From JAYZDF01 sp036337945 (GTDB taxonomy: Bacteria > Myxococcota > Kuafuiibacteriia > Kuafuiibacteriales > Kuafuiibacteriaceae): a stretch of 54,454 nt of DNA. The position numbers and the translations under genes were made by a program. Below, piece by piece: positions 8,064 through 18,500 of the stretch. The stretch is from the NCBI GenBank assembly GCA_036337945.1, contig JAYZDF010000044.1, forward strand, positions 1 to 54,454, read 5' to 3'. How positions within the stretch are numbered: position 1 is the first letter of the stretch; every line of letters begins with the position of its first letter. The notes below the pieces were generated by a model. That model was not told the origin of the DNA and did not search any database. It saw nothing but the letters and a program-made list of their open reading frames with translations.

Positions 8064-9469
8064 TGTCGCGGGGAATATTGGCGATACGGCGCGAAATCTC
8101 AACCTTCGGTCTGGAGATTCTTCCGGTTTTTAGTGACAAATCAGTAGCGGTGACTGAGACTCTTGTCGACGTGCCGACTTCTGTAAAGACGTTCGTATTT
8201 CCGAACGATACAACTTATCTAAGAACCTACGGAATGACTGCCTCGTCTATTTTCGAGCCTTTGTATGCAGAGCTACGTCAGCGTTCAGATTGGAGTCAGC
8301 GAAAGCTCAATGAGAAAAACTCTCGTCTCTTTGCTGGAAATTATGAGATTTGTGAGCGTGGAAGCAGCCGCCGCATCCTCTTTAAAGACATCGAAGAAAA
8401 AGAGGCTTCCGGTGTAAAGGTGAAGCTTGAGGCAGGGATGTCTTTACGGGTTCAATCGCGTTCTGGGGTTCCTCCTTTCGTTCTTCGAATTGCAGAAGGC
8501 ACGAAAATAAAGAAAGGGAAGGCATCGCGAATCCAAGTTGAGTTTCTTCCTATCGAAGCTCAAGAATTTAGAGACCAGGGTCGATTAGATTATATTGAAG
8601 GTGATACCTACGACTATTGCTCTGACGAAAGATTATCCAAAGTGGCGAGTACGATTTTGGATACGCATCACATAACGAATAAGACGAACCTCGTGACCTC
8701 CATGGCGTCCGAGGTCGGCCCAAATGGCTTTATTCCACCGAGTTATCAGATTCAGTTCGGTGGTTGGTATGGCCCGAAACCAGCAACTCGAGATGGGGAG
8801 GTATGGTTCTTAAAGAACTCGGTAAGGGATCGTGCTTCAGGAATACAATTATTGAAAACACCCGAAGAAGCGCTAAGGCACGTTGAACCGCAACATCGGT
8901 ATGTTCTTCAGCCGAGTCTGAAGACGCCGGCTCTTTTGGATGGGCGAAAGTATGACCTCAGATTTTATGTGAGCCTCGTTCACGACGAAGAGCGCTTATT
9001 TTGGTGCTTGTTTCGTACGGGCCTGCTCAGAAAATGCGCCGAACCGTATGTTCGCGGGTCACTTGAGCCTGCTCGTCAGCTATCAAACTTTGTCCCGGAA
9101 GCAGCGGAACTCGAATCTTTCAATCGCCAGAAGTATGGGGTCTTCACTCCTAAGTCTGCAGATTATGAATCGGTCATCAAACAGGTCGGCGAAATCGTCG
9201 GTAAACTTGCGCAAAGTACAAGATTTCTCATAGGAACGCGGCGTAAATCCCGCAGATTTCACTTTTTGTCCCTAGATTTCGGTCTACAATCCGATGGTAG
9301 GCTTTGGCTTTTTGAGGTCAATAACTCCCCGGGATTACGTTTTCCGCACAGCAACGTACATACTGAGCTTGTTGAGCCCCTGTTCCGTAGCTTTGTCGAT
9401 GATGCACTCGAGCCACTAATAGCTGGGAAAAGCCTAGGTCCGACAGATAATTGGTCTGTGATTGCCTGA
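8063..9469 (+). CDS. Tubulin-tyrosine-ligase-like ATP-grasp protein
   Basis: This protein of up to 468 residues has a C-terminal half (about residues 240-440) that follows the tubulin-tyrosine ligase pattern. It shows WFLKNSVRDRASGIQLL (the glycine-poor ATP loop region), YVLQPSLKTPALLDGRKYDL with the diagnostic K-[FY]-DLR, a basic stretch RRKSRRFHFLSLDFGL, and LWLFEVNNSPGL, the metal-binding E-x-N near the end. TTL-family enzymes ligate an amino acid to a protein or peptide carboxylate using ATP. In bacteria there is no tubulin of that kind, so the acceptor is unknown. The N-terminal 200 residues are unrecognised. The start is unclear: TTG at 8063 overlaps the divergent gene, and GTG codons at 8150 and 8171 are possible. 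Pairing with an oxygenase suggests a peptide- or protein-modifying pair, which is inference. Confidence 0.78.
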   Translation: MSRGILAIRREISTFGLEILPVFSDKSVAVTETLVDVPTSVKTFVFPNDTTYLRTYGMTASSIFEPLYAELRQRSDWSQRKLNEKNSRLFAGNYEICERGSSRRILFKDIEEKEASGVKVKLEAGMSLRVQSRSGVPPFVLRIAEGTKIKKGKASRIQVEFLPIEAQEFRDQGRLDYIEGDTYDYCSDERLSKVASTILDTHHITNKTNLVTSMASEVGPNGFIPPSYQIQFGGWYGPKPATRDGEVWFLKNSVRDRASGIQLLKTPEEALRHVEPQHRYVLQPSLKTPALLDGRKYDLRFYVSLVHDEERLFWCLFRTGLLRKCAEPYVRGSLEPARQLSNFVPEAAELESFNRQKYGVFTPKSADYESVIKQVGEIVGKLAQSTRFLIGTRRKSRRFHFLSLDFGLQSDGRLWLFEVNNSPGLRFPHSNVHTELVEPLFRSFVDDALEPLIAGKSLGPTDNWSVIA

Positions 9470-9579
9470 TTTCGCGATGTGTCTGCGTAACCCAAATGTT
9501 TTTGAGAAATCGCAGTCTTAATCTGTCACTCCTTTTTGGACTGTGCTAGCTTCGCTCGCGAATCGGTGTTTGCACTGCG

Positions 9580-9606
9580 TTTGGGAGACTTCTAGCCTCT
9601 CCCAAA
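9580..9606 (+). promoter_or_regulatory. 5'-leader stem-loop upstream of the first tube-like gene
   Basis: TTTGGGAGA (9580-9588) pairs perfectly with TCTCCCAAA (9598-9606), a 9-bp stem with a 9-nt loop. It ends about 27 nt before the ATG and leaves the strong AGGAGGA ribosome site exposed. No T-run follows, so it is not a terminator. Such leader hairpins often stabilise abundant mRNAs; that role here is inferred. Confidence 0.6.
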
Positions 9607-9633
9607 GTAGCGACGTGAGCATCAGGAGGAATT

Positions 9634-10290
9634 ATGAGTGCAGCATTAAATTACAGTTGTGATTGGAAGTCCGGATTTATTCCCGACCCAACAAATAAAG
9701 GTCTACACGGATATCTTATCGATTTTGAAGGACTCGACATGGATGGCTTCCTGAAGCGAGATATCGAGGTTTTCCACCCATTTCAAGGCGAAGCGGCTTT
9801 TGAAGATGGCGCAGGCGGAGATGATCCAAAACTTGAATGTACGGGCGTTATTGATAGCTTTTCATTCGCAGGCGGCGTGGGTGATCCGGTCGCTATCAGT
9901 TGCTACATCTCGGCTGAAAACGCGGAAATGTTGCAAGGTAAAATGAAAGCTTCATTGTCCACGAACAAAGTGACGAAGCTATCTTGGTGGATCATCGATT
10001 TCGACGAGGAAAACAAGGCCTGGTACGAAAAATGCTATCCAAAAGAACCCACCGAGGTAAACGGTCAGTTGAATGCGACCATGGGTGGCCGAGGCAACGC
10101 GATTACGATCGCGGCTCAGGCAACGAAAATTTCGCCGACTTTGGACACCAATGTTTACAATCTCTATTTTGAGGTGATTCCAGCGGCCAACAGTACTTTC
10201 ACATTTCACATGGCGACGAGTACCAAGACCAAGGCAGTGCGAAACTGGGGTCTTAAGGTTGGTTCGAACGCTGAATCTGCAATGGGCTAG
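9634..10290 (+). CDS. Putative Hcp/TssD-like tube protein, paralogue 1
   Basis: This 218-residue soluble protein has two paralogues in the window, at 42404-43012 and 48383-49015, one of them directly behind tssB-tssC. Shared landmarks are CDW.SGF near the N-terminus, GYLIDFEGLDMDGFLKRDIEV, a GGGVGDP-like turn, YISAENAE, an aromatic WW.I segment, NKAWYEKCYPK.P, LD.NVYNLYFEVIPA and a final FH.A.STKTK...WGL.VG. They do not look like standard about-165-residue Hcp. However, size, all-beta appearance, signs of high expression and sheath-gene linkage fit a tube protein, and no other Hcp is present. The start is secure: AGGAGGA sits 7 nt before the ATG. It is a single-gene unit between a leader hairpin and a strong terminator, about 13 kb from the main T6SS cluster. 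The Hcp assignment is inference from context. Confidence 0.6.
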   Translation: MSAALNYSCDWKSGFIPDPTNKGLHGYLIDFEGLDMDGFLKRDIEVFHPFQGEAAFEDGAGGDDPKLECTGVIDSFSFAGGVGDPVAISCYISAENAEMLQGKMKASLSTNKVTKLSWWIIDFDEENKAWYEKCYPKEPTEVNGQLNATMGGRGNAITIAAQATKISPTLDTNVYNLYFEVIPAANSTFTFHMATSTKTKAVRNWGLKVGSNAESAMG

Positions 10291-10334
10291 TAGCGACAAA
10301 CTTCTACTAACCGTAGCCGGTGAGATAAACTCCA

Positions 10335-10369
10335 AGCAGCGACCTTTCGACGGGTCGCTGCTTTTTTTT
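10335..10369 (+). terminator. Strong intrinsic terminator
   Basis: AGCAGCGACC (10335-10344) and GGTCGCTGCT (10353-10362) form a perfect 10-bp stem with an 8-nt loop, followed by eight T residues (10362-10369). It ends the transcript of the first tube-like gene. Confidence 0.95.
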
Positions 10370-10512
10370 ATAGGGTAATTTCCCGAAAAATCGAGCTTCG
10401 AAGGACTGCAAATTTTACCTAACGGTCAGCGAGAGTAGTCTTGGAATTGTCGCGCGACTTCGACTTTGTTTGTACTTATCGAACAATAAGGAAAGAGCGC
10501 AACGGTACTGGT

Positions 10513-12501
10513 ATGCCTAAAATCATCCTCGATCTAAGTCCTAGGCTACTTACTTCAACACGGTACGTGTTCAGTCTTGTTCTACTCTCTTTACTGGCGT
10601 GTTCAGATTCAGCGAGTGACTTAAGTACAGACGCTGGCACGCCCTCAGTTGATGCATCCATTTTAGATGCTCAGACTATTCCTGCTTCCGCACCTTGCTC
10701 TGGTCTGTTTAGCGGAGATGTTATTAAAGTTCCGCAAAGCTGGGAGAACATCACTTGCGTTGTGACATCGACAAATCCTTGCTCACTGAAAGGTTATCAA
10801 ACGAGGACCTATCAGATCTGTCAGTCTCGAGGAGCGTGTGAAGGCGTGTGCCCCTGTGGTGCGACAGGTAAAGATTGCGTGCAAAGAACGCTTGCAGATG
10901 TCGCCCCCTGTGAACTTCCGGCCCCAACGACCCCTTTGCAAGAAGGCCCATGGGGAACATGCGAAACGGACCAAGTCTGCAGCCTGACGGGTATGCAATC
11001 GCGGTTTTTACTCGTTTGTCGAGGAGCTCAGACGGCGACAGTTTCTGAATCTCAGTCTTGCAGCCATAGCCCAAACCCCGACGATTTAGTGACGAATGCC
11101 TGGGGAGACTGCGCCTATCAAGACGCTTGTGTTCAAACAGGCACACGTACTCGTCAACGCGAGATTTGCGTTCTAGAGCAGGTCGGATTTACGACAGACT
11201 CAGAGAGTTGTTCTCGATCTACCGAGGGTCTCATTGTGACCGAGCGGTCACTTGGTGCATGTGTACCTGTAGATATTCTTGATTGTTCACCCGAAGGGAC
11301 GCAGACATCTACATTTTCCGAGTGCGTAAGTGGCATTTCACAGGCCGTTGATGCGTCTGACTCACGTGCTATCGAAACCTGCGATTTATCCATTTCCCAA
11401 ACGGCGCAAGTTTCTATATCAAGCGCTTCAGCGACCACTGCACAGAGTCAGGTGGAGATTTCTCTTCTTGATACCGTTACCGCTTCTCCTACGCCTGCAT
11501 TCGATGGGCAAACGCGAGATTTCGTATATTTGGTCCCTTCCGTCAGTTCGAGCACTCCTATCAGCCCTTCTAGTCTGGTGCTAACACTTGAGGATGGCAC
11601 AGAACTCGTGGACGAAACTGGAGTTGGAATTCTCGCGTCCGGTGACGGCCTAAGCACTGGTACGGTTGATTATCAAACGGGAGCAATAAGTGTACAATTT
11701 TCTGTGGCCCCTCAAGCAGGTGTTCAGTCCACCATAGTCTCACAACGACCAAATGACCTTATTGTTACATCTGGATTTAATTCTTCTGTTCTGCCTTTGT
11801 GTCGGTTGACTAAGGTTCACGGAGATTTACATCTTACAATTGGGTCAACAGTTACTTCGGCTGCGTTCGACCAACTGGATGAAGTTTATGGGAATCTGAC
11901 GATCGAACAAATTTCAAGCTCTTCGCCTACATCCTATGACTTTTCCGCTCTACAAAAAATCCACGGCCACCTTACAATTCGCAGTAGCTACCTGAATCAA
12001 ATCTCCCTTCCACTTCTGACTGAAATTGGAGGTGACCTGACTCTTTCTCAAAATGGCGGAACGTCGATAAGTATGGCGCAGCTTACAAGTGTCAATAACC
12101 TAACTGTCGGGACTTCGACCGGAATTAGTAGCGCGAATACGACGTTGGTTCGTTTTGATTTCCCGAGTTTGAAAACGGTCAACGGCAACCTAACGATTGC
12201 TGAGAACCTCGTTTTGGCTGCATGGTCTGTCGACATACAAAAGGTAAGCGGAAATCTCTTTATTAATCAGCCGAATATCGATACGTGCACGATTTATAAC
12301 TCCTATGTGACACCGGTGCAGTCTCAGCTCGGCATAGATGGAAGCATCACCGTAAACTTTACCGATCCTTCCACAAACACCAATTATTTAGACTCTGATG
12401 GAGATGGTTATGTCGAGCAATGCGACAATTGCCCAGGACTGTTTAATCCTAATCAAGTCGACAGTGACAATGACGGCATAGGAGACGAATGTGAGCAATA
12501 G
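10513..12501 (+). CDS. Surface lipoprotein with Cys-rich, beta-module, receptor-L-like and thrombospondin type-3 regions
   Basis: This 662-residue lipoprotein has a signal with LLSLLAC lipobox (Cys about 30). The N-terminal third carries repeated Cys-rich units with 'WG.C...C..tG.Q.R...C' spacing, reminiscent of thrombospondin type-1-like repeats. Residues about 316-412 form a beta module ending GTVDYQTGAISVQF.VAP that is repeated nine times in the next protein. Residues about 420-615 show leucine-rich solenoid units (KVHGDLHLTIGS, EVYGNLTIEQ, KIHGHLTIRS, EIGGDLTLSQ) like the receptor L-domain. The C-terminus (DSDGDGYVEQCDNCPG, then QVDSDNDGIGDECE) is a thrombospondin type-3 calcium-binding repeat. 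An in-frame TTG exists at 10441, but the ATG at 10513 fits the signal. It overlaps the next gene by 11 bp, implying co-translation. A role in adhesion or surface recognition is inferred. Confidence 0.8.
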   Translation: MPKIILDLSPRLLTSTRYVFSLVLLSLLACSDSASDLSTDAGTPSVDASILDAQTIPASAPCSGLFSGDVIKVPQSWENITCVVTSTNPCSLKGYQTRTYQICQSRGACEGVCPCGATGKDCVQRTLADVAPCELPAPTTPLQEGPWGTCETDQVCSLTGMQSRFLLVCRGAQTATVSESQSCSHSPNPDDLVTNAWGDCAYQDACVQTGTRTRQREICVLEQVGFTTDSESCSRSTEGLIVTERSLGACVPVDILDCSPEGTQTSTFSECVSGISQAVDASDSRAIETCDLSISQTAQVSISSASATTAQSQVEISLLDTVTASPTPAFDGQTRDFVYLVPSVSSSTPISPSSLVLTLEDGTELVDETGVGILASGDGLSTGTVDYQTGAISVQFSVAPQAGVQSTIVSQRPNDLIVTSGFNSSVLPLCRLTKVHGDLHLTIGSTVTSAAFDQLDEVYGNLTIEQISSSSPTSYDFSALQKIHGHLTIRSSYLNQISLPLLTEIGGDLTLSQNGGTSISMAQLTSVNNLTVGTSTGISSANTTLVRFDFPSLKTVNGNLTIAENLVLAAWSVDIQKVSGNLFINQPNIDTCTIYNSYVTPVQSQLGIDGSITVNFTDPSTNTNYLDSDGDGYVEQCDNCPGLFNPNQVDSDNDGIGDECEQ

Positions 12502-15500
12502 ACTCTGGAACAAATTGATATATGTTCATCTTGGTTTTGCTTTATCTATCGCGGGCCTTGCATGCTCGAACACAGATTCTTCATCATCCACTAATCGCTC
12601 TTCGCTTGGTGCAGAATGCTCGACCAGTTCACAATGTGAGCGTGGACTTTGTTTGCAGCTGAAGACTGAAACGAAGAGTCGGTGCGTTGAAACCTGCATT
12701 GACACATCCTACGCCTGCTCAAATGGAGGTATTTGTACTTCTATCGCGTTGGCCGAAACAAGCATTATACCTGTCGACTCGAGCAAGGCACCGAATGGCG
12801 ATACCTACACTAACATTTGTCCGCCTCTCCCAAGCTGTACGGTTCAGTCTGACTGCGGTGCTAATGCAACATGCATAGCGACAGGAGAAAACTCTGGAAA
12901 TGTATGTAAATGCCTTGATTCATTCTTTGGATATCCTAACAAATCCTGTTCGGTATGCGCGGCTCCTAACTCTAGAGAAGGCTGCACGCTGAATCCTGAC
13001 TCATTCGCGGAAGTCTTAGGTCAGTGCAGGACCTTAGACGGTAAGACGATTTCGGGGACCTGTAGAGGAATAGCTGATTGCCCAAACACAACAGAATATG
13101 GTTGTTTTGGTTACCAGCAGGCGATTTCAGCTGACGACCCTTGCCAGTGTACAGATATTCGTGGATTGGATCTCACGCTTGCGAACTCGCTCACCGATAT
13201 CAAAGGAGCTTGGTACGATTCGGCAACCAAATGGCCGGCCGGATTTGATCCAACATTGTCTGGGGCCTTGGGGCCAGGGGCTCAATTGTCGAGTATTGAT
13301 CTTTCCGGCGAGGCTCCAACGACGGTCTCGAGACCGATTACTACATCACAAGTGCTTACGCCGGATGTTCCGTTAGATGGAAAAAACCGAGCGATAACGT
13401 TCAGTGGTGAGAACGCTGTCAAAGCAACTCCAATTGTTTCCGGAACCTTCGTAATATCTATTGCCGGGATCCAGCTGTCGGATTATTTAGTTCCGAATAA
13501 GTTGAGCACTGACCCTCCCACAGCCAATACAGGGACGGTCAATTACAAAACGGGAAACGTCAATCTTACCTTAGAAAGTGCCCCATCAAGTGACTCAATT
13601 ATTGTGGCAAATTTTGATGTTCGTAAAAATGACCCCGTCCTTGGAACAGTGTCTCTGCCTCAGGCCAGCGTTGGAGATGTCCTATTAGAATCATTCCAGA
13701 GTAGACCCGTTATTCCTGGCCTTGTTTCCGTTGAACTGTCGCCGGAGTTTCTCACTCCTGACGAAGCACTTGATGGAACGAAGACAAGTATCTCGTTTTC
13801 TGGTGTGAATGGTCTTTCACAAAAGCCTATTTATCCAGGAAGTCTGACGCTCTCTATCGGTGATCTAAAACTCACAGACGTAATGACGTCATCTACGTCG
13901 ACGATCGGTTCGCTAATGGCGAACGGTATTCAACAGGGAAGTGTCAGTTACCAAGATGGTAGTATTTCTTTAAATCTCGTAACTGCTCCTCCTCCAAGTA
14001 CCGCCATTACGGCAAAGTATCAGTATCAAGTGACCGAAACTTTATCTCCTGATATCGCTGCTGATGGCGTAACCACTGTTTTTCTATTTTCACGAGAAAA
14101 CGCACTTTCGAGAAGGAAGTTCCTTGCTGAGACTCTCAAGGTTGAAACAGCAAAGGTTATCTTTACCTCGAACGCCATCGGTGAATTCTCTGCAGACGAT
14201 GGAAGCAGTGGAAAAATCGATAAGGAAACGAGAGAGATTGAACTCAACTTTAAAACAGCACCGACAAGCGACACTAACTTTATCGCTACCTACGTTTCAG
14301 ATTCCTCTTCCATTTTTACAGATAAAAAGGCTCTAGGTATCGTAGAGGACGCAGCCGGCCAGTCCGGCGTGATTGATTATGAAAAGGGAACAGTTAATCT
14401 TCGCCTGAGAAATGCCGTTGCTGATAAGATTACCGCAAGTGCCGAATATACCGTGAGTTTGCCGAAAAAACTTGCTGTAACGCCGGTGTTCGATGGTCAA
14501 GTCACAACGGTTACATCGAAAATTGATGTGTTCCCGCTTAGTCCGGGAAGCCTTGCCATCGAGCTTAGTCCAGAAGCTGTAAAGTTGGAACCTGCCGCTG
14601 ATGGGCAGGCTATGATGTTCACTGCCGCCGGGGACAAGGGATTAAGTCGCCTGCCCATAGCTCCAGGAACGTTGACGATTGAGGCGGATAGCGAGATTTT
14701 GCGAGACCAAGCCGGGAATAACACGCTCGTTGGTGTCTCAGGGTCGGCCGGAACCGTTGATTACGAAACGGGTGAACTCGAACTGATATTTAGTACTCCT
14801 CTGAAAGAGAATGCATCAGTGATTGCTAAATACGATGTAGAGGTTCGAGACTTGATTCTTGAGCCCCAGGTTCCTTTTGCTGGTCAAACTGGAACCTTGA
14901 GTTTTTCTTCTACGACAGCAGCTACGAAGACGCCCATTTTACCAGGCTCTACTCGCGTGCGCGTCACGAAAGGCATCTTGCCACAAAATATTTTTGATGG
15001 GCTGCAGCGACAGCACACCTTTGACCTAGGCCCTACAAAGATTGCGCCAGCTACGTTGAAGCTCCGGGTTGGTTCGGTGCGCTTATCGGACGCAAATGGC
15101 ACCGGAAGCCTGTCGGCCACAGATTCTTCGACCGGTACCGTTGACTACGAGACCGGAGTTGTCTCCGTGTATTTTGCAACGGCACCTATTTCAGGAGAAA
15201 AGGTGAATTCTGATTATTTTCAGAGGTTTTCCAATGAATCAATTGTTTCGAAAACGCCTTTTGACGGCATTAGACAAAGACACGAATTTCAGTTGGCTAA
15301 CCGGAATGTTCAGCCAGGGACGGTGACGGCGTCAATTGCGGGAAGTAGCTTTCAGGATAACGGGCGAGGGCAGCTTTCTTCAAGTCGAGGTGAATCAGGC
15401 TCTGTTAATTATACAACTGGTGCGCTTGTTGTTGATTTTGCCGTGGCTCCGGATTCATTACAGACAGCTTTTGCTTCCTATGATGCGGATAGTGCAGTTG

Positions 15501-18500
15501 TTCTCAAGGATAATAGTGCAGACGGAAGCCTCGTCTCGCCGGAGGGAAGTACCGGCCTATTGAATCTAAGTAATGCCGAGCTGCAGCTCTCGTTACGAAA
15601 CCCGCCGACACCGGGGACTGAGGTGAAGTTGTCGTACAATATTTCTTCTAGAATTGAATTTACGGACGACCGAACCCCCGGAATACTTAGTGCGAATGAC
15701 GGAAGCTCGGGCACCGTTAGCTACACAAGCGGTGACGTGTCGCTAAATTTTGTCAGGCCACCAGCGGCTACCGCAGCGACGACTGTTCGGGCGAGAACAG
15801 AACAAACGGTCACAAGTTTTAGCGACTTGCAAACTATCGTTCTTGATTCAGCCGTTCTTACGAACGCGAATCTGTCCTATTCTGATCTGTCTAATTCCAG
15901 TTTGGTAAGCGCGGACCTGTCGGGGGCGAATCTGACGGGCGCTATTCTTACTGGTGCGAAACTAAACGGTGCAAACCTCTCGGAAGCAAATCTATCCGGA
16001 GCTGACCTCACAGGCGCTAATTTTACAAATACCAACCTGGCTGGGGCAAACCTTGAAGGAACACAAGGCCTCGAGAGCGACTCCGGTGGGACCCCTAGTT
16101 GGCTGATTGAGGGCGCGGTCGATTGCTCTATGTCGACGGACCCCAACTGCGTTTCGGGCGCCTATTCTCCAGCGGCCGTGGTTGCAGCCATCATGGCTGG
16201 GCGGCTCGACCCAAAGTCGGGTGTCCTTGAAGGCGTTTCTCTAAAAAATGCAGACCTCACGATGCTGGGTGACTTATCGGGAGCAAAACTGAAGGGAGCA
16301 AATTTAGAGGGCGCGAACCTAACAGGATTGAAATTGGCGGGAGCTGACCTAACTGATTCAAATCTGAGGGGTGCAAAGCTGGACAGCGTGCAGGCGCCGG
16401 ACCTTGTATGTCAGACTGATCTAACACCTTGCTATGATGACGGAGCCTCTTGCCCGGGAGGTCTATCCGCTTGTGCAGCCTCTGAGACCGCAAAACTCTT
16501 ACTTGTAAGAGCAGATCTCACGGCAGCGACTCTGACGTCTGCGAATATTCAAGGGAGTGATCTGACCGACTCGACTCTGGTAAGTGTTGATTTAGAGAAT
16601 GCTAATCTATCTCGGAGCACGCTTGTTGGGTCTGCAGGTGGAGATATCGCTCCGGGAACGATACTCAACCCTAAGGCTAAGAAAAATCTCGATCTTTCAT
16701 TTTCAAATCTCAGGGGTACAAATATACAAGCCGCGACCTTGACCAGTGCAACGCTTGTGGGAATTCGGACATCTCAGACAACAAATTTCCAGCAAGCTGT
16801 GCTAACGAGTGTAAATCTTAAGTCTACGAATCTCACAGGAGGTAATTTTACGGAGGCGAACCTGACAAATGCAGTTCTTACTAATTTTTCGGCAGACTCA
16901 TCCACGGACTTCACAAAAGCAAATTTGACGACTTCTAATCTGGAATTAGCCGATATTCGCGGTGGCGTTTTCGATGGCGCCAACTTTACAGGTGCGAATA
17001 TGCGCGGCCTTATTGTTGATGAATTCACAACCATGACAGGTGCTACCATGATGGGTGTCGATCTGAGTGAGGCGTGTCTTTCGAACTCTCAAATTCTCAA
17101 TGGTCAAGTTCTCATGGGAGCTAGTCTTGAAAAGACTAATCTTGTCGGAGCCCAGATGAATGGGGCTAATTTTGCTGGTGCGAGTCTAAAGGAAGCCATA
17201 TTCGGAGGTGGTCTCACCGAAACGACTCATTGTCGATGCCGCCCGGAAGGTGGTCCAAGTTATTGTGGCAACGTTCGGGCTACGGGTGCGAACTTCACTG
17301 GCGCAGACCTTCGAAAATCAAAACTAAGCAATACTGACTTCCGGAAAGTCATTTTCGATAGCGCAAATTTATCTTCCGCTACGCTGGACGGCACGGACAT
17401 TCGTCAGGCGTCACTAAAACAAGCGAATCTATCAAATTCGAACCTTCAAACGACTATTTTGTCGGGTGCTGACCTTTCCGAAGCGAACCTCATGGATGCA
17501 AACCTTGGCGGCAATTTTATTTCTGACGGTCTGTTTATTAGCACTAATTTCGTTCGCACTAATCTGAATGGAACAGTGTTCGAGCGCGGGAATTTTACCG
17601 GTGCAGTGTTAGACTCTGTGCGCTCGAATCGCGATACGAAAATGCGTTCCGCCAATTTATCCGTTGCGGCGGTTGTTGGTTGTCTTCAAGCTGACCTTAC
17701 CGATGCAAACCTTCAGAACGCCTCCTTGTCTCGGGGAGCTTTGCCTCCGAATGATTACTCAACAGATTATAACTGCCGAATCAATTTTGAAGGAGCGTCA
17801 TTCTCACCGTCAGGAAATTCTAGCTGTGGAACGACGTTCCCATTTGCTTTGATTAACGGGGGCCTTGCTTCGAGTGGTGTGTTTCAAACCGCAACGTTGA
17901 TCCAAAACTCAGAAGCCCACAAGGGAAATTTAGATTGTGCTTATCTTCCCGCTGCCGATTTGAGCGGAAAAAATTTGAGCTCTGCCCGACTAAGAGGAGC
18001 CAATCTAACGGGTGCTAAGTTGAACCGAAGCGCTTCTGGTACCGAGACCAATTTGTCGAATGCACAACTGAATAGAGCGGTCTTGTCTACCGCTGATTTA
18101 GAGTGGGCAAATTTGTTTGGAGCGGTTCTCAATCGGTCGGATTTGAGTGATGCAAAGCTCGAAAAGTCTGATTTGCGCGGTGCTGATTTACGGGAATCAA
18201 CAATAACAAGTGGAACAAAGTTTGAACTTGCAAAGTATAGTTGTGCTGGGAGTTCAAGCTCAGGTTGCACTAAGTTCCCGTCCTATTCGAGCTTTCGTTG
18301 GCGGCAGCTGAAAATGCTAGGGCCGCAATCCGACCTTTCCGGAATCGATTTGAGTGGCTATCCTGGTCTGACTTCTCCACCTGTTGATTTGCGCAGAGCG
18401 AATCTAAAAAGTGCAAAGTATGTGTGGACGGACGTAAGTAATGTAAATTTTTCTAATGCAAACCTGGGTTCAGTGAATTTTTCAAACGCGATAACAAGGG

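Noticed and set aside
15877..18270. Several reverse-strand frames of 60-109 codons inside the giant gene
   Set aside because: They are antisense images of the pentapeptide repeat (A-P-V-R-F/S-A-P patterns) and not independent genes.
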